Below are positions 30,850 to 46,042 of a stretch of DNA of 64,000 bases, piece after piece. Made by a program: the position numbers and the translations under genes. The stretch's first letter is position 1. Every line of letters starts with the position of its first letter. This DNA is from Zopfochytrium polystomum (Eukaryota > Chytridiomycota > Chytridiomycetes > Chytridiales > Chytridiaceae), in contig JAIVFJ010000016.1 in the NCBI GenBank assembly GCA_025765615.1, positions 62,001-126,000 on the forward strand, given 5' to 3'. Under the pieces are notes generated by a model. The model saw only the letters and a program-made list of their open reading frames with translations. It had not been told where the DNA came from and searched no databases.

Positions 30850-32715
30850 CTAATGCCGGCGGACGGCCGCGGCACAAGGGAGGATGGTCCACCGCTTGTG
30901 ACCCTTCAAGAGGACGGCTAAAAAGTCCAGCTGCTGCTACTGCTGGCGGTCCTCTGACGGTGCGGAATCGAGCTCGTCAGGAGAGCGGGGAAGGGGGGTC
31001 GAAGGGTGAGTGCACGGCGTGGGGAGGGGGGGATGCGAGGGAGAAGGGAGCCAGACAGCCGGGATGCCTGTGTTCGCACGACTGAATGGGTTTTCTGGTT
31101 TTTTGTCATTTTTCGATGCATGTGAGGCATTTTCGATCGAACGGTTGTCTGTCTCTCTATCTGTCTGCCTGTCTGTCTGTGGGTGCGTCTGTCTATCGGT
31201 CTCAGCGCCGTTCTGTTTTGTCTCTCTGTCTGTCGAAATGTCTGTCTGCCGGCTTCTCCTCTCCATCAAATTCCTTGTTCCCGTTTCCGTGCGGGGGGGG
31301 GGGGGGAAAGCCCCATTGGGCAGGGTTAATTGTCGCGGCTTGCGGGCTGTCTCTCGTGTCGCTCCGCATTTGTCCCATTTGTCCTAATTCTGTGAGGGAA
31401 TTCTTCCATTCGCTTTTTTTTCTTTCTTTTTTTTCCCAGATGTTTTAAAATGTTTTGCTTGCGCTCAATCCCTTTCTGCCATGTCCGGCCCGGTCTGTCG
31501 GTCAGTCTCCCGTCTGTCTGTGCGGTCGGCCTGTCGGCGGACCGCGGTGGCCCTCGCCAGCCAATGGATGTCGAGAAGTGTGGGGGGGAGGTGAATTTGA
31601 AAAACAAACAACAGTTTTGGGACAGGTTCCGTCTGTCAGCGGCCTTGCCGCTGGGTCTTCTGACTCTATCACTTTCTTGTTCGATCTCGCATTGTTTCCT
31701 TGCAGTCATGTTTGTTTACTTGTTGGGGGCGTATAAACCGTTGGCGACCAACTGCAAACCTTCGAAGACAGTTTGTCCCTGGCTGACAAGGGAACAACAG
31801 CAGAACGAAAAGAAGAAAAAAAAAAAGAAAAAAAAAAAAAAAAGGAAAGAAATTGAGAAATCAATGACCACATGGCAGCCCGTTCAGTCACACGTTGTGA
31901 TGTTTGGGACTTTGGCAGGCAGTGGTGATTGGTGCTCGCCCACGCGGGGGCCGAACTCCCGGCCCGAACGGGCAGACAGCCAGCCAGCCGCCGCTGTTGT
32001 TGCTGTTGCTGTTGTTGTTGTTGGTGCTGCTGTTTTTGGAACGCCAGCCAGCTTGCCGAGAGCAAAACTGGGGTATACAGAGAGACAGGGAGCGAGAGAA
32101 AGAATGACAGAGAGAGAGCGAGAGCGAGAGAGAGAGTGAGAGAGTGTGTGTGTGAGTGAGAGAGAGAGAGAGAAAAAAAAAAGAGTAGTCATAAAGGAAA
32201 GACAGTTCAGCATGAAGAGCGCACCTCAGTATTACATGCTTAAATCTTTTGAAACTTTAGTATTTAGCGATTGCTGGAAAGCAGTGACGAAGGTGGGAAC
32301 TTGGCGACCATTTTGCTTATCAAAACAATTTCTGCCCTGTTGGCATACATGCTTGGGACTGTCAGCCGCGAGAACTGCGCGTGTGCCTGCTGCAAGGGGC
32401 CGTGCTCTGTTCTCAATCCTCATGGCCCACTGCCGTGGATCAGTCGGTCGACAGTCGTCGCCAATTTTTCGCCACAGAGCCAAGATTCGCAGACACATTC
32501 CCACTCCACCCCACCGTCCGTCACCTTTGACATTCCGTCCCGATCCATCGATCGTCGCAATTTGCGCAAGTTTTTCGACGTTGGGGGCCCCAACTCATCT
32601 CGCGGCGAGGGAATCCGTTGGATATCGCAGCAGGAGAAAGCAACATGTATCGCTCTCTTTTGACTCCTCTTGAAGCATCCGATGAAAGGTGACCGCTCCC
32701 CTTGGATCTGTTGCA
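30850..32715. other. Long divergent intergenic region with simple-sequence tracts
   Basis: The 1.9 kb region between the two velvet genes has no supported gene. It contains TCTG/TCTC-type repeats (about 31145-31260), a run of about 16 G near 31292-31308, an A-rich run (about 31815-31850), a GTT/GCT trinucleotide tract (about 31992-32025) and GA tracts (about 32090-32180). Frames here are composition artefacts. It presumably holds the promoters of both genes. Confidence 0.55.
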
Positions 32716-33896
32716 ATGGACGGCTCCAGGAGCGTTCGGTACCAGTTGATCGTGCGGCAGCAGCCCAACAGGGCGAGAATGTGCGGTTTTTCAGATCTTA
32801 AGGACCGCCGCTTAATGTGAGATTTCTGTTTTTGCGCCCACGTTGTTAATCCTCGCCCGAATAGCGATCCGCCACCAATATTGCAGTTGGTTTTGCAGGC
32901 TGCGGACGGATCAATCGTCAGGGCGGAGTTGAGTGTTTCGTGAAGTTCTTTGATGCCGCCGTGCGGGTTTCTTCACCGGCTAAGATGCTGATTTGCTTAG
33001 CCACTTCGAGTCTCCAAACCTTGTCTGTCACGCGTCCTTGTGGGCTCCGAATGGGCTCGAAGAACGAAGTTTCATCGCGAAATCACCTCGATCGATGAAT
33101 CCGACGCCATCGTCTGCGCCTGACCTCAATGGTTCTATATCAGTGGCATCCTTTTGCTTCTCATCGCCACCTGTTAAAATTGGTTAGTGACCCAAGCAAC
33201 CTGCAGATGATTCCTTTCAAGCCGCGGCACCTGCCAAAAGGGCGCTTCGCACCGCCGCCGGGCAATCATCCGGGCAACCGTATACGGCTGAAGAACTGCC
33301 AGTGAATTTTGACACGAGTTCCGACGCGCTCCACTCCTCGGTGCCTCCTTCGTCCGGCCTTGGTCGCACTACGCAGCTATCCACCCCGTCATCTACCGAC
33401 GTGTCCCCGACTGTTCCTCATTCCATACCCAGCGCATCGCAAGGGGCCGCAGGAGCGGTCGGTGCCCGCGGCCACCATCCAAAGTTGTTCGAATCGCTGT
33501 TGGGCTCAATCGTGGTTCCATGCCTTGTGCTACTGGACGTTGACGGGACGGAGGGCATGTTCTTTGTATTCAGCGATCTATCGGTCCGCTTGCAGGGGCT
33601 TTACCGCCTCAAATTTCAGCTTGTGGACGTTCGGTCCGTTGGCCGCCAGTCGAGCGTCATGTGCAGCGCCTGGACCGACGTTTTTGAGGTGTTTGCCGCC
33701 AAGACGTTTCCCGGGATGACGGGTGAGAAATTGGCAGTAGTTCACAAAAGTTTGGAATCCGTAAATAGGTTAATGTGAGCCGTTTTCCTCATTCACCTTG
33801 TTTGCAGAGTCCACAGTATTGTCGAGGACCTTTGCGAATCAGGGAATACCGATTCATATACGGCGAGATTACTCATCACTCCGTGAACCGTTATAA
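32716..33896 (+). CDS. Velvet-domain regulator 2
   Basis: ATG at 32716. Exons 32716-32816 and 32865-32939, an exon from 33001, and a final exon 33808-33896 are joined by introns of 48, 61 and 85 bp. One further small intron around 33130-33220 must remove in-frame stops at 33184-33189; its exact borders are unresolved. The first velvet half reads RYQLIVRQQPNRARMCGFSD, RRLIDPPPILQL and SPNLVCHASLWAPNG. The second half reads GMFFVFSDLSVRLQGLYRLKFQ, DVFEVFAAKTFPGM and ESTVLSRTFANQGIPIHIRRD, and ends PL. A Ser/Pro/Thr-rich insertion separates the halves, as in velvet gene 1, but is shorter. A paralogue of velvet gene 1 in opposite orientation, so a duplicated or anciently paired regulator locus. 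Confidence 0.85.
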
Positions 33897-34121
33897 GCGA
33901 GGACTTTAATGTTCTTGAATGGCGTGTTACACGATCTCAGTGTTGCATTGCCCCCGGATCTCCATTGCTGATTTCACGTCCGGGGGAGAGATGGAGGAAG
34001 ACTTATTCGGGACGGTTAGTGGGGCTGCATTCTCTAAATAATGAAAAGCAACCTTCTTTTGCTATCCAGATTCAAAAGGAAACCGTATTTTCTTTCTCTC
34101 CTTCGTTCGATTCTCATGTCT

Positions 34122-34124
34122 CTC

Positions 34125-34204
<80 letters not shown>
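34122..34204. repeat. (TC)n microsatellite
   Basis: About 80 bases of nearly pure TC, with matching GA-rich sequence again at 34347-34430. It lies in the 5' region of the MFS gene; the frames across it are artefacts. Confidence 0.9.
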
Positions 34205-34471
34205 CCCTAATTTGACCGATGAAGGCGCGCGCAGTGTGTAATGTTGGTGGCCCTGGATCCCGGACCCGTTTGTTTGTTCTGCCTCCGTGCTCGGGAGGCG
34301 TGCTTGCGTGTGTTCCGGCATCGGAAAAAATATGAAGAGAAAGCGGAGACAGAGCGAGAGAGTGAGAGAGAGAGGGAGAGAGAGAGAGTGAGCGAGTGAG
34401 AGAGTGAGACAGATAGAGACAGAGAGAGACAAATCGGGTAAACCGGGAAACCCAGTTTGCCTCTGTCTGCT

Positions 34472-36817
34472 ATGGCCACCATTGTTCAACACCACGCCTC
34501 CGTCGATGGCGACGGCGACCGCAACGACTACGCGGCCGCCCACGCCCCCGTCCGCCGACGCGGTTCCCTGCTTCAGGCATCGCCCGCCGCCGCCCCACCC
34601 GCTGCCACACTCGCCGTTCGCCCGACTGCTACAGCTGCGGTCGCAGTAGCGGGAAACCAATCTAATCCCACCCAAAGCGCTCGCACAGTCTCCAGCAGCA
34701 GCAGCAGCAGCACCACAACCAGCGCCAGTCCCAGCAGATGCTTTCCGTCGCTGCGGCCGAACCCCACGCTCGTCCTTCCCCTCCTTTTCTTTCACGTTCT
34801 TTCCACTACGATGGGCCAGTATCCTTTCAACCAATTTCTGATCCTCGTGGTGTGCGAACAGCTCGCCCCGGGAGGCAGCAACACCTCGGTGATTGCCGCT
34901 GGCGGACAGCTCTCCTCAATGTGGGAACACCAACACTTTATGGGGGTTCAGAGCGTGCTTGGCGTGACACCGGACGCGTCGCATGCATCGAACAACACTG
35001 CCACTCTGCCAGACTATGACAGCTGCTCCGTCCGGCCGGACGTTCAGGTTGGCTTGTTCCGTTTCCCACATCTGACAGCTGCTTGAGTCGCCTGACCAAA
35101 CCTTTGGTGACTTTCCACCCAGGCTCTATCGTCAATGTGGTCTCAAATAATCAACCTGGCAACTTCGGTACCCGCTTTTCTTATTGCTCCTGTCGTTGGC
35201 TACTACGTCGACCGCCTCGGCCGGCGCCTCGTTATGCTCGTTCCCATTTTCTTCTGCCTAGTCAACATCACCGTCGTCATTTCCGTCGCCCGCTTTCAGG
35301 CCAGCCTCTGGCTGTTGGTCTTGGCGCACCTGGCCCAAGGCATCGCCGGCGGCTCAACTGTCCTCGTCACTTGCACTTACGCGTACCTCGCCGACACCAC
35401 AACATCGACCGGAAGGACGGAGAAGTTTTTGCTCACGGACGCCGTTACGTTCACTGCGTTCAGTCTTGGCCCATTTGTTGGCGGTCTCATATACAAGGTG
35501 CAAACCGTCCACATGATGCGATTAATTCTCAGAAGCTCTTAACGACGGGATTACTTTCAGACCTACAGCATCGAAGCAGTGTTTTACATCGCCGGAATCT
35601 TTGAGTTGGCCGTATTGGCCTACGTCGTCTTCGTCCTTCCTGAGTCGTTGCGCAAACGGAAGCACGAGATCGCCCTTCGTTCGGAATCCTCTCCTGCTCT
35701 CGATTCGCAAGCAGGATCTACGTCGGCGTCTACTGACACTGTCAGTCCCGACAACCACGTCGTCGACGAGGTCGTTGCAAACAGAAAACTGCGAGAAGGC
35801 GGTATGTGGAACCTTATTGTGCAGTCCTGGATCAACGTGGCGACTGTCCTCGTCCCACCCGGACGCGGTCGTTCAGTCCTCGTCCTTGCAAGCGTCATGG
35901 CCGTCGCGCAAACAGTTTTTGGCGGATTCCAGATCGTGTTCTTCGCTTACCCAGCGTTCCGATTCGGTTGGGATGCTTTTGACTCGGGGCTCTTCAGTCT
36001 TTTGAACTCGATTATCCGGCTCTTCTATCTCACGCTGCTTCTTCCTATCCTTTTGCGGGTGTTTTCGGCCGGCAAAGGTGCTGTCGAGAAGATTAGACTC
36101 GAGCTGGCTGTCATCAGGTACGGTCTGCGGGCTGCGAATCGTGCAAGACGACTGTATTGATTGATTCATATACATAACGCAGGACTGGAATGTTCGCCTA
36201 TACTCTTGGCTTTTTGAGCTTTGGTCTGGCGACCGCCAAATGGATGTTTTACGTGAGTAAGTATCGAAAAGCCTTCCTTACTTCTCCTTCCTCGTTAAAT
36301 GACTAACCGCACCTTCCCATATTTACGGTTTGCAGTTGCCGCAGCCGATGGCTTTGGAGTCGTTGCTCTTCCCACCGTTCGCGCTTTGCTATCTCGTACC
36401 GTTCCAAATGCAGCGCAAGGTCGTCTGTTTTCGGCGCTAGAGATGATTCAGGCCGGCTCTCTCCTGACATCCCAACTTGTCCTCCCTTGGATATACCGGT
36501 CGACCCTCCACACACTTCCGCAAGCCATCTGCTTTGTGATCTCTGCTATTTGGGCCGTTTCGCTCAGCATTACCATGTGGCTGAAAAGCCGGGAGCTGGT
36601 GAGCTTAACGGAAGAGGAGGACCGGTTCGGGGAAGACGACGGCGAGGCAACCGGAGGCGACCTCGAAGGTGGCACTGCTGGAAGACGGGCATCCATTGAC
36701 GGGGAATCCGACCCGATGTTGGCCAACGATGTGCAGCGACTGCTGGATACGCGAGAGGTGGAGGCGTTCGGGGCTGAGCTTGTGAATGATGCTGCGCAGG
36801 AGCAACAGCAAATCTGA
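34472..36817 (+). CDS. MFS transporter, SLC46/TetA-like
   Basis: Five exons (34472-35047, 35123-35497, 35561-36117, 36183-36256, 36336-36817) with introns of 75, 63, 65 and 79 bp give 687 residues. A polar Ser/Ala-rich N terminus of about 95 residues precedes the first membrane segment (LVLPLLFFHVLSTTMGQYPFNQFLILVV). Major-facilitator motif A is clear: GYYVDRLGRR near residue 217. Further hydrophobic segments follow, then a cytoplasmic loop after VVFVLPESLRKRK, and C-terminal segments (MFAYTLGFLSFGLATAKWMFYV ... ALPTVRALLSRTVP). The tail is acidic. It resembles fungal general-substrate MFS proteins related to folate-transporter/hippocampus-abundant-transcript families. The substrate cannot be told from sequence. 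Confidence 0.85.
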
Positions 36818-37152
36818 ACCAGTCACTTATGTCGCTTGGGGGTCAACTGATCGGCAGTGCCGTTTAATTCTGCTTCTTGTTTCGGTTTTGTGCGAAATAC
36901 TCTTAGCTGCGCACTCCAGGAGTGATTGTGTGGATGTTGGTCTCATTTTAATGTTCTGTTTACCTTTTTTTTGCGCTCTTCTGAATGCTTGTCATCCACA
37001 CGTCCTCGCGCGAACGGGTCTGAGACTTTACTGCAACACGTGTTTGGCGGTGCTAAACGCCGTCCCGCTGCCCCCAATAACAGAAAAGAATCGATGCGGT
37101 TCTCTTTCAAGCTGTAACCATACAACAAAACACAAGAACAGAGGCTGGTAAC

Positions 37153-39847
37153 TTAGTGAAGTGCGAGAAAAAGCCCCAAAATCGCAACAAGGACAGTCAA
37201 CACTAGTGCGGCGACCGAATCACCGCGCGATTTGGAGTGATTCGTAGTGCTCTTGGAGTCCAGCCAGGGACGCCAAAGCTTGACGTTCTCCATCTTAATC
37301 CAATCCCCGCTCGTTGGGCCATCCGACCGTGACGCAGCCCACCTCTCGCGCTCGACTTCTCGCCGAAGCAGCATCTCCGCGACGCGTCCCGCCGACGCGA
37401 CACATCCTTCCAACAACGGAATCCCATGGTCTGCGTAGCTCCCAACGAACCAGATCCCGCCAAACTCAGGCCCGCTCCCGGGGCGCTCCGGCCGCGAGCC
37501 CTGCACTCCGCTCCATAGGGCGTCGACCGCCTGCACGCTGTCCAGTGTCACGGTGCACCGCTCGAACCACGCCGCCGACAGCGTCTTTGCCGGATCCGGA
37601 CGCACGATCGGATTCGTAGTTTGCAGAAGGATAGGGTACGCTGCGGCGGCGGGGGATGCGGACGCGGTCCGGCCGGCTCCAGCGCGGTATGTCGGGGAGC
37701 TAGGAAGCTTCTCCGGGTGCGTAAAATGCGTGATGTGCGTGCACATTGCGACGGACTTTGGGTCGTACCCGGCCGTCACTCCGGCGACCGATGCCCCGGC
37801 TGTCTGGGGTCGCGGCAGCCCCTCGGGCTCGGGAGACGGCCGTGGCGACGAGACAAGGGTCGGTCGGTCGTCGTCGTCGTAGTTGGCGTCTTCGTCGTCC
37901 GAGACCCTAGTCGCCAAGTCGTCGTCGGAAAAGTTGCTGACAGATTCGCTGGGGACCGGAAGTGCAGTCGAGCTTCCGTCCGCGTCGTCGGAGGCCTCAG
38001 GAACTCGGCCAAAATTGAGGCATCTCCATGTGCTCGGGCAGGCAGGTAGCAGGGAAGTGTCGGTGTGGCACACGACGAGAGATCGCTCGTACGGGAAGCG
38101 GTCCAGTACAGAAAGGATGTCGGAACACCAGGGCGAGGTTTGCCGCTTTTTCCGCTCCAGAGACCGTCGAGGCCACTTCGCTTTCAACGCTGCGCCGAAG
38201 GATCCGTGCGCACTGATTCGCTTGCGTTGCAAATATAATGTGATCGAATTCCAGAGTTGTAACTGATGGGGCTACACCGTTGTCAGATTCAAGCGCTGCA
38301 GTCTCGGCGTAGGACACAAGCCACACATCCCGCGAGGAGTGGCGAACCACGTTTGTGACGGTGACGCCGCATGACACTTTGTTCACAGGCTCGGCAAGGC
38401 GTTTGCAGACTTCTTTCATACCAGACGAAACGAACGACATTCTTCCAAATGGCATGCATGTCGCGACATACTCTGTGGAAAAGCGACTGTCAGGTTCGTC
38501 TTCGCAGCCGCATGTGACTTACAGACTTTTGTACTTACCAATGACGATGGCAGCAGGGAAGTTTCTTATAGTCTCCATTGAGCACGTGCAAACGCCGCTA
38601 AACAGAAGCAAGAACACATCGTCCGCGAATGCCGTGGAGTATTTGTGCGCTTTTAGAAACTGCCCCCAACGTGACTCCACCAAGTTCTCCCTCCCCACGC
38701 CTTGCGGCAGTGAAGACGTCTCTTGCGCGACATGATTTTGCGTAGGCAAGGAGTCGAAGGTAATCCAGGACCACGCGGAAGCCAGTCCGGACTTTTGAAA
38801 CGGCTGTACTCGGTGATGAGATTAGTTCCTTTATGCTCGGAAGGTCTGGATACGAAACGACATTATTTATGGGGTGGGGTATCGACAGGCAAGAGAACGA
38901 GAAATAGGCGGAATTCGGGCGAAAAGTGCGGTTTTTCTTTGAATCGGCCGTTCGGGCCACATCGTGGTCTAGCCGAGTTGGAAACGACTTTGGAAGGTGG
39001 AAATGCTGTTCGGGCTGATCGACATCGGGAGGAGGTACGTTAAAGAAGGACATTGAATTGTCGGATGATACATAGGGAATCTGAATGGCCTCGAGTATGG
39101 ATTGCAGCTGTGGGTAGTAGTCTGGTTGAAGTGAAAGATATAGTTGATAAGTGGAGGGTCGGTGGTATGACGTCGGCGTTGTGGCATGTCAGGACAAGAA
39201 GGGAATGAGCTCGACAATTCTTCCGCGGACACGACTTTTTCCGCCCCCGCACGTTTCTCGATCCGCAACAGACACCAACCGTCGATAAGTTGGAAAACAG
39301 CCTTGGGCACCACAGCTGGAATCCTCACCTGGGAAGAAACTTCGCATAGGAACGTCCAATCGGGCGTCAACGTGGGGGTGCTCGTCGTTCAGGACATGTC
39401 CGATGGTCGGGTCCTTGTGCGCTAACTTGGCGCGTGCATCCCCCAAGGGATCACACTCGCTGCAAAAGCACGGGGCCGAAATGGAAGCCGAATCCATGCC
39501 CAGGGAGGGACCTCGCTCCAACAGATGGACATGGAAGGGAGGCGTGGAGTCGACGACTTTTCCACCCTGAACGAACGAACGCGAGAGGATCGTTGCGATT
39601 GAGAGCCCCGCCAAGCCCGAGCCCACGACGGCGATGCGAACGGGAGGGCGCTGGTGGTCTAACAAAGTAATTTATTTTGTTCGTTCGTTCGATCGCGGCC
39701 GTGTTGAGCGATGGGGGGGTGAGCCAAGATCAAGATTCCGGCCGGCCACGAACGGGATGTGGATATAACGAGCGCGCGTTTGAGCTTCAACGTTCCTCTC
39801 TTCCCGCACGAAGGACCCCGCCTACCTTGCTGATGCTGCTTTTGCAT
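37153..39847 (-). CDS. FAD-dependent amine-oxidase-like membrane-anchored protein
   Basis: Proposed first exon 39847-39826 (MQKQHQQ), then 39658-39329 and 39121-39039, with further exons down to the stop at 37153. The N-terminal dinucleotide-binding motif VRIAVVGSGLAGLSIA is followed by LGMDSASIS, LDVPMRSFFP and YYPQLQSILEAIQIPYVSSD. The middle has CMPFGRMSFVSSGMKEVCKRL and LEFDHIIFATQANQ. The C-terminal FAD-contact region is GGIWFVGSYADHGIPLLEGCVASAGRVAEMLL. An acidic insertion (SDDEDANYDDDDRP) lies near 37900. The last about 18 residues form a membrane anchor (AALVLTVLVAILGLFLAL). The layout fits the predicted NAD/FAD-binding amine oxidases of the COG2907 type; the substrate is unknown. Exon borders between 38400 and 39040 were not fully resolved. 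Confidence 0.75.
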
Positions 39848-39970
39848 GCTCGCTGGCAGCGCCCAATGGTTTGTGCGGTTGTGAATAATAATCGTAACGT
39901 GTTCGCACAAAAGCCATTTGCATGCCCTCCAACGACAGAGAGAGAGAGGGACAGGGAGAGAGAGAGAGAG

Positions 39971-40012
<42 letters not shown>

Positions 40013-40015
40013 GTG

Positions 40016-40054
<39 letters not shown>

Positions 40055-40671
40055 AAAAAGAAAGAGAGGTCCGCTTCCTCTCCAGAAAGTCTAATAGGTG
40101 CTTAAAGGGAGACAAGGATCGTCGTTGAAAAGTGCAAACAATCCCTCCACTTCAACTTCACACCAAATGGGTAATACTGGGCACTAATAGGGATGCTCAA
40201 TTTTGACCGGAATTTTCCAGAAAGGACCAGTGCCCGTCCTTTTGCGCTTGCCGGTTCCTTGTCAGATTCGACAAAATCAATAACATTTCCCTCAATCCGC
40301 GTAGACCGGCACGCTCTGTCGGCTTGTGGGGAGTTCAATTTCAACTATAAATACCACAAACTTCCGGCAACGCGTCGCCTCCGAATCTTCACATTGAGAG
40401 AACCATCCGCAAGGCTCATTTCCTTGGGATCACCACCACCACCACCACCGGTGGGCGGTTGAGGCCGCTGCTCCCCAACTGGTCGAAGCTCCTGAAATGA
40501 GGGGAAAAGATTTCAATCGAGGAAGACGGACGCGAGCTTCGAAAACCAGGCGATTCTCGCATTGTACAGAGTCAAAACTGGCACAGATGCGCCCGCTTGT
40601 GGCTTTTGATGTTCAATTGTGACGTGTCACTGTTGGGTTTTTTGGGGGGTGATTTGATCTCATGTTGAAGG
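39848..40671. other. Divergent promoter region with GA and ACAG microsatellites
   Basis: Holds (GA)n at about 39938-40010 and (CAGA)n at about 40016-40050. No gene supported. It separates the FAD oxidase (-) from the HTH-GNAT gene (+). Confidence 0.6.
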
Positions 40672-42274
40672 ATGTCGCCGCCGCATTCGGACATCGGAGT
40701 TCGCCAGAGTCTCTCAAACTCACCTGGCGACGGAGGCGACGACCGCGAGATCGGCAGGACGAGCAGCCCTTTCGACGATGAAGAGGATCGTCTGGAGGAT
40801 CCGAGAGTCGAAGGACAGCACGAACGGGACCAGAACCATCCACCCACAGGGGCCGTTTCGAGTGCGGGCGAGGCGACGGAACGGTCAGACAACTCGATGG
40901 ACGACGAATCAGCAGATCAGGTCCAGTCGCTTGCCGAAGCAGAACTCCAAGTGGACGGCCCCAAATCTCACCGCAACTTCACCCTTGCGTACAAACTGCA
41001 AGTTGTGTCACTTGCCCTACGCATAGGCCGTAACAGAGCCGCCGACACCTGCAATGTTCCTCGATCGGCGGTTTCTAGATGGATGCGCACTGAGAATCTG
41101 ATTAAGCAAGCACCATATCAGTACAGCTCCAAAAGACTCAGCCATCCCCATGTTCGAATTCGGCGCAAGAAAACGAGCTGGTCGTCTGTGAATAATATAC
41201 CCCGCGACCTAGTCATCGACGAAGAACTTGGCGTGCATCTGTCGAACTGGAAGTTATTTGATGCTGCGCACCTGTGCGGTCTGTTACAAGACGAAGTGAT
41301 TCAAAGGAACACGTGGTTCTTGCCAGTTCTCAACACGATTACGGATGCTCGAAATTTCATCGACTCAATACTACGTCAACAACCTACTGAAAACGAGTCA
41401 AACTCACCAAAGGACACCGGCTCCTCCAGTCCCGAGAACAGCCTTCGAAATCAGACATCCAGCTTTTCGCTCGCACGCCCATTGCTCAGTGTTGGCGACT
41501 TGACGACCACATTGGCGGATCTAGCGGCACTCTCTGCTCAGCCAGATCTTTTGACACTTTCACAGCCCATAGACCAGCATCCTATCCACTTCATACTTGA
41601 TGGCACCAGCGAACTTGAATGGAGCCCGACTTTGGGATCTTCGTCGAACGCACAGTCGGAATTGTCTTTAGGGAACAGTGGGCCATCCGGTCATGAAGAC
41701 CCCTCGTCAGTAGCGAAAAAAAAGCGAAGCACAGGGAAACCCCGTCCAGAGTGGAGACGTCTTCAGTACTGCATTCGTGATAAAACGATGCGGTTGGTCG
41801 GAAGCGCTGAACTAAGACCTTCGCTGCGCTGTAAAACAACTGCTGAAATGCAATTCTACTTGCATGAATGTCTTCGGTAAGGAAAGCAAATTCGAAGTGC
41901 TGCTAATAAATCCAATGAAAACAGAGGAAACAGTCTCATGCCACGAGTCATCAGGAGGCTCTGCGACTTTGGTTTCGCGTCACCCTGGTCTTTCGAGCGA
42001 ATAGGTGAGGCTTTTCGGTTCTATTTATTAAGTCGCAATAGTCTGACCTATTCGTTTCAGAAGCAGTTGTGTTTGCGACTAACAAAGGTAAGACTGCGAG
42101 ATAATGGCGACCACAATTTATTGCATACTGACGCTCGCTGTCGTAGCGGGTGCGAGGGCGGTAGAAAAGGCTGGTTTTCGCAACGAGGGGCTCCTGCGGT
42201 CTTTTCTATTTAAGGAGGGGTTTGGGTCTCTGGACTGTTTCATGTACTCTTTATTGAAATCTGATGAGATTTGA
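40672..42274 (+). CDS. HTH-GNAT fusion: Brinker/CENP-B-type helix-turn-helix plus N-acetyltransferase
   Basis: Four exons (40672-41876, 41925-42004, 42061-42087, 42147-42274) with introns of 48, 56 and 59 bp give exactly 480 codons (479 residues). Intron 1 has a TGCTAATAA branch-point-like sequence. Residues about 98-150 (RNFTLAYKLQVVSLAL ... RAADTCNVPRSAVSRWMRTE) form a helix-turn-helix like those of Brinker and of pogo/jerky/CENP-B N termini. Residues about 180-245 (DAAHLCGLLQDEVIQRNTWFLP, TITDARNFIDSIL) look like the start of a RimJ/RimL-type GNAT. After about 115 Ser/Thr-rich residues, the GNAT resumes: IRDKTMRLVGSAELRPS, AEMQFYLHECLRGNSLM, RIEAVVFATNKAGARAVEKAGFRNEGLLR, LDCFMYSLL. The acetyl-CoA loop reads RGNSLM, so the second glycine of the usual RGxG pattern is serine. 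Substrate unknown. The splice over 41877-41924 is essential: unspliced, the frame stops at 41880 and the acetyltransferase half is lost. Confidence 0.78.
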
Positions 42275-42299
42275 TACATGAAAAAAAAGGAAAGAAAGA

Positions 42300-45279
<2,980 letters not shown>

Positions 45280-46042
45280 GGGGCATTTTAGCTTGGTTTC
45301 CCATTGAGTGTTTTTTGGCTTCAACATATTTACTCATTGGGGTTTCCGCATCCCAACCATTCCCCCCGATGGCCCGTCCTGCTGCTTCTTGTCTGCATAG
45401 TGCTGGCTGGTCTTCTCTTTTTGATCGGATTCTGTTGCCCAACACTCTCTCCTTCTCTGTCTCACTTTTATTGCACGTTCTCTCCCTCTCATACGACCCC
45501 AATCTTGACTCTCCTGTTCTTCTACCTCACTCTCTCTCTCCAAGGGCTCTTTTCACCAAAATAAGTCGGGTGCTTGTTCTTTCTTGCAAGGCAAGGAGAA
45601 ACCCCGACCCGACGAAAATGAGAAATGGAAAAAAGAAAGAAAACGGAAGAAAGAGAAACAAAGAAAGAAAAGAAAGAAACAAAACCCCCCACTCTCTGCC
45701 CAAACCAACCACAGAACGAGCAACCCAAGATGGAGCGTGAGCATCATCGAACCAAACCCCCTCCTGCGTACTCAGCGGCCTCGTATTGCCATCCTCCGCC
45801 CCAAACAGGCCATTCCCTCTTTGGCTGACCGACAAGGGCCGTGGCGGTTGTCCTTGTGGCCGGTCAGCAGAGTGGCTGGCGGCTGCACGCGCCCATTCCT
45901 CGGCGCGTGTTTCCCACCTCGCGCAATTCATGCCATTCTTCCACCCTACCCCCACCCCCACCCCATCTTTATCCTTATGCGTGGACATCTCTCACCCAGT
46001 CTCACGTTGGCAATGCCCATTCTCCTCGTTGGCCCGCGGTAG

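Noticed and set aside
31450..32213. Open frames of 60-230 codons between the velvet genes
   Set aside because: They are produced by A-runs, GTT/GCT repeats and GA tracts. No motifs, and both strands are open at once.
34034..34834. Long minus-strand frame opposite the MFS gene start
   Set aside because: It is the complement of TC/GA microsatellites and of the MFS first exon, with no conserved motif.
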